Assembly: GCA_036555725.1 (NCBI GenBank)
Contig: DATBKU010000014.1
Span: 1-64,000, forward strand
Length of the DNA: 64,000 nucleotides
Direction of reading: 5' to 3'
From: CALAED01 sp036555725
GTDB taxonomy: Bacteria > Actinomycetota > Actinomycetes > Streptosporangiales > Streptosporangiaceae
Within the stretch, counting starts at the first letter, position 1; each line of letters opens with the position of its first letter. The position numbers were made by a program, and so were the translations under genes. Shown one piece after another: positions 59,674-64,000 of this stretch. The notes beneath the pieces were generated by a model. That model saw only the letters and a program-made list of their open reading frames with translations. It ran no database searches and was not told where the DNA came from.

Positions 59674-60915
59674 ATGAGCGATACAGCGTCGAGTGGTTCG
59701 CTGTTGAGTCGTACCGAGGTCGACGAGGCGCTTGCCGCGTTCCAGCGGGACGAGGACGCGATCTCCAGCTCCCTCCTCGAGCTGGAGGATCATCCCGGAC
59801 ATCTGCTGCTCAAGGGCACCGCGCTGACCGGCGTGACCGCGACCAAGTGGGCCGCCGCCGAGCGGGCCATGGCGGCGATGTGGCAGCAGTTCGCCGCCTA
59901 CCGAGACGTACTCGAGGCCGCCCGCGATCAGCGCGCCCGGCTCCCGCGCAAGGACGACCAGGCGCTGGCCGAGCTGACCGGGCTGCTCACCGGCCCGTCG
60001 GTGGAACTGGTGGGCGAGCCGATCCCGCTGGAGCGCCGCGGGCTGCTCGACCCGGACCGTCCGGTGGAACGACTGACGCTCGCCGCGGTCACCGCCCGGA
60101 TGAAGGACGCCTACGAGTCCGTGGCCGATGTGGTCGCCGCCGCCGACGACGCCTGGTCGCGGCATGTCGTACGGCTCACCGCGATCGAGAACACCCTCCG
60201 TACGGCCCGGGAGGCGGCCGCGGAGGTGGGCGGGGCTGCATTGCTCACCCCGCTCGGACAGCGGCTGGAACGGCTGCGGCGCGCGGTCGCGGCGGACCCG
60301 CTCGGCGACGCGTACGCCGGCGAGTTCGACCGCCTCCAGGCCGACGCGAGCGCGCTGCGCGACGAGCTGGTGGAGGCCGACGCGGTACGGACGGGATTCG
60401 CCGACCGCGCCCAGGGGCTCGCGCGGGTCATCACCCAGGTCGAGGCGGTGGAGGCGCAGACCCGGTCCGTCCGGGCCGCCGTCCGCATCCGTATCGCCGG
60501 TCTCGTACCCGAGCCGCCGGAACGTTCCCAAAGCCTGCGCGCGCGCCTGGCCACGCTCGGCCCGCCCCCGGCTGCCGGTGGGGTTCCGGACGGCGGGGCC
60601 GAGGGTCCGTGGGCGGAGCTCGCCGGCCACGTCGTACGGCTGGAGAACGACGCGACCGCCGCACTGGAGGCGGCCCGGGTCGGGCTGGCCGAGATCGCCG
60701 GCCTGCTGGCGCGCCGCGACGAGCTGCGCGGACGGCTCGATGCCTACCAGGCCAAGGCGGCGCGGCTCGGGCACAGCGAAGACCCCGGGCTGACGGCCCT
60801 GCACCATGCGGCGCACGATTTGCTCTGGCGGGCCCCCTGCGATCTCGGCGCCGCCACCCGGGCCGTCGCGAGATATCAGCGCGCCGTGGCCGGGCTCGGC
60901 GGCCCGCGGCATTGA
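59674..60915 (+). CDS. Coiled-coil hypothetical protein in the PknG-type operon
   Basis: A 413-residue mostly helical protein rich in Ala, Arg and Glu, with heptad-like stretches (about 15-100, 185-255 and 320-375). No signal peptide, membrane helix or enzyme motif. It is 57 bp ahead of the PknG-type kinase gene and co-directional, so it is likely part of the same signalling operon and may be a kinase substrate or scaffold. I do not recognise a named family. ATG start with GGGGCG just upstream. Confidence 0.8.
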   Translation: MSDTASSGSLLSRTEVDEALAAFQRDEDAISSSLLELEDHPGHLLLKGTALTGVTATKWAAAERAMAAMWQQFAAYRDVLEAARDQRARLPRKDDQALAELTGLLTGPSVELVGEPIPLERRGLLDPDRPVERLTLAAVTARMKDAYESVADVVAAADDAWSRHVVRLTAIENTLRTAREAAAEVGGAALLTPLGQRLERLRRAVAADPLGDAYAGEFDRLQADASALRDELVEADAVRTGFADRAQGLARVITQVEAVEAQTRSVRAAVRIRIAGLVPEPPERSQSLRARLATLGPPPAAGGVPDGGAEGPWAELAGHVVRLENDATAALEAARVGLAEIAGLLARRDELRGRLDAYQAKAARLGHSEDPGLTALHHAAHDLLWRAPCDLGAATRAVARYQRAVAGLGGPRH

Positions 60916-60971
60916 CGGTGCGATGGCGAAGGAGACACGTGCGCGAGTCAGGGAAGGCGGGGTAGGGCGCG

Positions 60972-63326
60972 ATGACCGGCCAAGCGCGGTCGTCCTGTAC
61001 ACGGGCCGGCTGCACGGGGACGATGCAGGACGGTTACTGCGACGTGTGCGGCATGGCGGCGCCCAAGACACGTGCCACTCCCCCCGAGAACCGTGCCACC
61101 ACGCCCAAGAACCGCCCGGCTCAACCCAAGAACCGTCCCGTCCCGTCCGCGAGACCAAAGACTTCGGACCTGGGCGCGCCCAAGGACACCGGCTCGGCTC
61201 AAGGCTCCGGCTCGGCTCAAGGCTCCGGCTTGTCCAAGGGCACCGGCTCGTCCAGGGGCAGCGGACCCGGGCAAAGCGGCTCGGGGCGGCGCGGGTCGTC
61301 GCGCAGCGGCCGGACGAGCTCCGGCGGTTCGCGCCGCGGCCTGCTCGGCCTCGGTCTGGTCGACGTGCCCTCCGTGCCGTACCGGGACCCGTCCACGGCG
61401 GTGCTGACCGACCCGGAGGTACCCGAGCACAAGCGCTACTGCGGCAAGTGCGGCCAGAAGGTCGGCCGCGGCCGGGAGGGGCGCCCGAGCCGTACCGAGG
61501 GCTTCTGCCCCAAGTGCGGAACGGGCTTCTCCTTCACGCCGAAGCTGGGCAAGGGCGATTTCGTGGCCGGCCAGTACGAAGTGCTCGGCTGTTTGGCGCA
61601 CGGCGGGCTCGGCTGGATCTACCTGGCCAGGGACCGCAACGTCAGCGACCGCTGGGTGGTGCTGAAGGGCCTGCTCGACTCGGGTGACACCGACGCGATG
61701 GCCGCGGCCATGGCCGAGCGGCAGTTCCTCGCCACGGTCGAGCATCCCAACATCGTCAAGATCTACAACTTCGTACGGTTCGAGGGCGCCGGCTACATCG
61801 TCATGGAGTACGTCGGCGGCCGGTCGCTGAAGAACATCGCGCTGGAGGCCAGGGAGAACGGCGGCTCGCTGCCGCTGCCGCAGGTGCTCGCGTACGGCGT
61901 CGAGGTGCTGCGCGCGTTCGGCTACCTGCACGCGAAGGGGCTGCTGTACTGCGACTTCAAGCCCGACAACGTCATCCAGACCGAGGAACAGCTCAAGATC
62001 ATCGACCTCGGCGGCGTGATCAGCGCCGACGACGAGGACAGCCCGGTGTACGGCACGGTGGGCTACCAGGCTCCGGAGATCGCCGAGCAGGGCCCGTCGG
62101 TCGGCTCCGACCTCTACACCGTGGCCCGCACGCTCGCCGTGCTGAGCTTCGACTTCAAGGGCTTCACCAACACTTACCGCAACCGGCTGCCCGACCGCGA
62201 CAAGATCCCCGTGCTGGCCGCGCACGAGTCCTTCTACCGGCTGCTGCGCCGGGCGACCGACCCAGACCCCGCCCGCCGCTACCACGACGCCGGCGACCTG
62301 GCCGAGCAGCTCATCGGAGTGCTGCGCGAGGTTCTCGCCGCCGACGACGGGCGACCGCGGCCCGCGCTTTCCACCCTCTTCGGCCCGGAGCCGCACGTGA
62401 TCGGCCCCGAGCCCATTCATGGCTTCATCGCGGTCCCGGATCCGGCGGCGCTGGCGTTGGCGCTGCCGGTCCCGCTCACCGACCCCACCGACCCGGCCGC
62501 GTCGTACCTGGCCAGCCTCGCCGCGTCGACGCCGAATCAGATCGTCAGCGCGCTGACGATTCCGCCCATACAGTCGATCGAGGTCAACCTGCGGCTGGTC
62601 CGGGCCAACATCGAGCTCGGGTACGTCAGCAGCGCGCACGGCGAGCTGGCCGGGCTGGACGAGGGCGACTGGCGGGTCCGCTGGCACCGCGCCCTCGCCC
62701 ATCTCGCCGGCAACGAGCTGAAGGCGGCCCGGCGGCTGTTCGACGACCTCTACGACGTGCTGCCGGGCGAGGCCGCACCCAAGCTGGCGCTCGCCGCCTG
62801 CGCCGAACGGCTGAACGACCTGACGACCGCCGTACGCCTGTACGAGACGGTCTGGCGTACGGACCACGCGTACCTCGGCGCCGCCTTCGGGCTGGCTCGT
62901 GCCTACCTCGCCCGGGGCGACAGCGGCAACGCGGTGAACGCGCTGGAGGCGGTGCCCGCGACGTCCAGCCACTACGTCGAGGCGCAGCTGGCCGCCGTCC
63001 GCGCACAGGTACGGGATCGTCCGGGCCTCAACCAGGGAGATCTCGTCACCGCCGGCGCCCGGCTCGAAGCGCTGGAGCTCGACGCCGAGACCACCGCCCG
63101 GCATGCCGCCGAGGTGCTGGAGGCGGCCCTGCGGTGGCTGGCGCACACCCCGCCCATCGGCCCGATGAACGGCGGCCGGCTCCTCGGCGCCGATTTCACC
63201 GAGCGCGCGCTGCGGTTCGCGCTGGAACGTACGTACCGCACGCTGGCCCGGGCCGCGCCGAGCCGGGAAGAGCGGTACGCACTGATCGACCGGGCCAACG
63301 CCGCACGACCGCACACGCTGACCTGA
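60972..63326 (+). CDS. pknG: PknG-type serine/threonine protein kinase with zinc ribbons and TPR tail
   Basis: A 784-residue kinase. Residues 1 to about 100 hold a Cys motif (CTRAGCTGTMQDGYCDVCG) and a Ser/Gly/Pro-rich linker; at about 157-190 a rubredoxin-like pair CGKCG...CPKCG precedes the kinase, as in mycobacterial PknG. The kinase has a Gly-rich loop LAHGGLGWIYLA, Lys 232 in WVVLKG, catalytic Asp 328 in YCDFKPDNVI and Asp 345 in IIDLGG. The rest is helical repeats (TPR type). PknG is soluble and controls glutamate and redox metabolism in relatives. Here the HRD motif is YCD, again PknG-like. Confidence 0.93.
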   Translation: MTGQARSSCTRAGCTGTMQDGYCDVCGMAAPKTRATPPENRATTPKNRPAQPKNRPVPSARPKTSDLGAPKDTGSAQGSGSAQGSGLSKGTGSSRGSGPGQSGSGRRGSSRSGRTSSGGSRRGLLGLGLVDVPSVPYRDPSTAVLTDPEVPEHKRYCGKCGQKVGRGREGRPSRTEGFCPKCGTGFSFTPKLGKGDFVAGQYEVLGCLAHGGLGWIYLARDRNVSDRWVVLKGLLDSGDTDAMAAAMAERQFLATVEHPNIVKIYNFVRFEGAGYIVMEYVGGRSLKNIALEARENGGSLPLPQVLAYGVEVLRAFGYLHAKGLLYCDFKPDNVIQTEEQLKIIDLGGVISADDEDSPVYGTVGYQAPEIAEQGPSVGSDLYTVARTLAVLSFDFKGFTNTYRNRLPDRDKIPVLAAHESFYRLLRRATDPDPARRYHDAGDLAEQLIGVLREVLAADDGRPRPALSTLFGPEPHVIGPEPIHGFIAVPDPAALALALPVPLTDPTDPAASYLASLAASTPNQIVSALTIPPIQSIEVNLRLVRANIELGYVSSAHGELAGLDEGDWRVRWHRALAHLAGNELKAARRLFDDLYDVLPGEAAPKLALAACAERLNDLTTAVRLYETVWRTDHAYLGAAFGLARAYLARGDSGNAVNALEAVPATSSHYVEAQLAAVRAQVRDRPGLNQGDLVTAGARLEALELDAETTARHAAEVLEAALRWLAHTPPIGPMNGGRLLGADFTERALRFALERTYRTLARAAPSREERYALIDRANAARPHTLT

Positions 63327-63354
63327 CCCCGACCCGACGCCCGAGAGCGAGACG

Positions 63355-64000
63355 ATGAACTGCCCGAACTGCGCAGCCCCGGCACCGACCGGCGACCGCT
63401 TCTGCGAGGAGTGCGGCGCCGACCTCGACCCGCCGGTGATCGTCATCGGCGGGGACCAGCCCGCCGCCGGCAAGGCCTGCACCAAGTGCGGCGGCGCCGA
63501 CTTCAGCACGGACGGCTACTGCGAGAAGTGCGGGCACCGCCGCCCCGATCCGCGCGAGCACGTGGAGCTCATCGTCGGGGCCGGCGGCGGAAACGAAGCG
63601 ACCGTCGGCATCAGCGACCGCGGGTTGCGGCACGCGCGCAACGAGGATGCGCTCGCCCTCGCCGCGACCGGCCCGGTACGGATCACCGTCGTCTGCGACG
63701 GGGTGTCGACCACGCACGGCGCCGACGATGCATCGCTGACCGGGGTCCGTGCCGCCTCCGCCGTCCTCGCCCGGCAGATCCGTACCGGCGCGAAGCCCGA
63801 GGCCGCGACCCGTACTGCCGTCGCCGCGGCCGCCCGCGCGGTGGCCGGTCTCCCCCGGACCGGCGCCGAATGGCCGTCGTGCACGTTCGTCTCCGCCGTC
63901 GTGGACGAGGAGTCGGTGACCGCCGGCTGGCTCGGCGACTGCCGCGTCTACTGGCTGGGCGCCGAGCCGGCCCTGCTCACCACAGACGACTCGTGGGCCG
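63355..64000 (+). CDS. PP2C-type phosphatase with N-terminal zinc ribbons (cut by window end)
   Basis: Open frame from ATG 63355 running off the window, at least 215 residues. Two zinc-ribbon pairs come first (CPNCAAPAPTGDRFCEECG and CTKCGGADFSTDGYCEKCG), then a PP2C domain: SDRGLRHARNEDALAL (metal Asp), ITVVCDGVSTTHG (DG motif) and AGWLGDCRVYWLG. It should remove phosphate from the adjacent kinase's targets. Starts 28 bp after the kinase stop, so probably one operon. The 3' part is outside the window. Confidence 0.92.
   Translation, partial: MNCPNCAAPAPTGDRFCEECGADLDPPVIVIGGDQPAAGKACTKCGGADFSTDGYCEKCGHRRPDPREHVELIVGAGGGNEATVGISDRGLRHARNEDALALAATGPVRITVVCDGVSTTHGADDASLTGVRAASAVLARQIRTGAKPEAATRTAVAAAARAVAGLPRTGAEWPSCTFVSAVVDEESVTAGWLGDCRVYWLGAEPALLTTDDSWA

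Overview
The window is GC-rich with dense gene packing, many GTG starts and strong GGAGG-type ribosome sites. It carries actinobacterial marker families: a DUF574 methyltransferase, DUF1707, DUF3159, F420-dependent oxidoreductases, PknG-type kinase, and a 2-methylisoborneol operon. This points to the chromosome of a filamentous actinomycete, possibly Streptosporangiales-like; the order is an inference. No tRNA, rRNA, CRISPR array or prophage was recognised.

Layout. 0-2.5 kb: a secreted TIGR03118-type protein and a solitary TnpB transposon with an omega-RNA-like 3' end. 2.5-11.7 kb: housekeeping genes (Mug glycosylase, TauE and LysE exporters, MBL hydrolase, aconitase, PadR plus DUF1707 pair, membrane M28 peptidase, F420 protein). 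11.8-22.6 kb: xylose catabolism, xylB-xylA, then xylF-xylG-xylH and a ROK repressor. Between the two halves lie a DUF574 methyltransferase, a secreted CBM2-Fn3-sugar dehydrogenase and a TetR regulator. 22.6-26.3 kb: a 2-methylisoborneol operon made of a family 2B encapsulin shell, the terpene cyclase and the geranyl-diphosphate C-methyltransferase. 26.8-31.0 kb: the Hen1/Pnkp RNA-repair pair. 31.1-37.5 kb: a TetR/MFS efflux pair with clear operators, an LLM oxidoreductase, a decayed LPXTG protein, a holin-like protein, an autoregulator-like Clp-N protein and an RNA methyltransferase.

37.5-59.6 kb is largely a potassium and ion homeostasis block: two KimA-like permeases, two TrkA subunits, KdpDE with a YnfA protein, a CPA1 antiporter, a second KdpD, KdpFABC, a 27-residue membrane microprotein and a membrane protein resembling the KdpD transmembrane region. 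Paired TTAACG-like half-sites spaced 11 bp apart lie upstream of the kdp operon and of both KimA-like genes. I infer a shared KdpE regulon. 59.7-64 kb: a coiled-coil protein, a PknG-type kinase and a PP2C phosphatase cut by the window edge, which look like one signalling operon.

The most interesting items are the encapsulated terpene-cyclase operon, the phased KdpE-like boxes across three promoters, the HTH/Clp-N gene whose operator abuts its start codon, and the TnpB element with two similar flanking hairpins.
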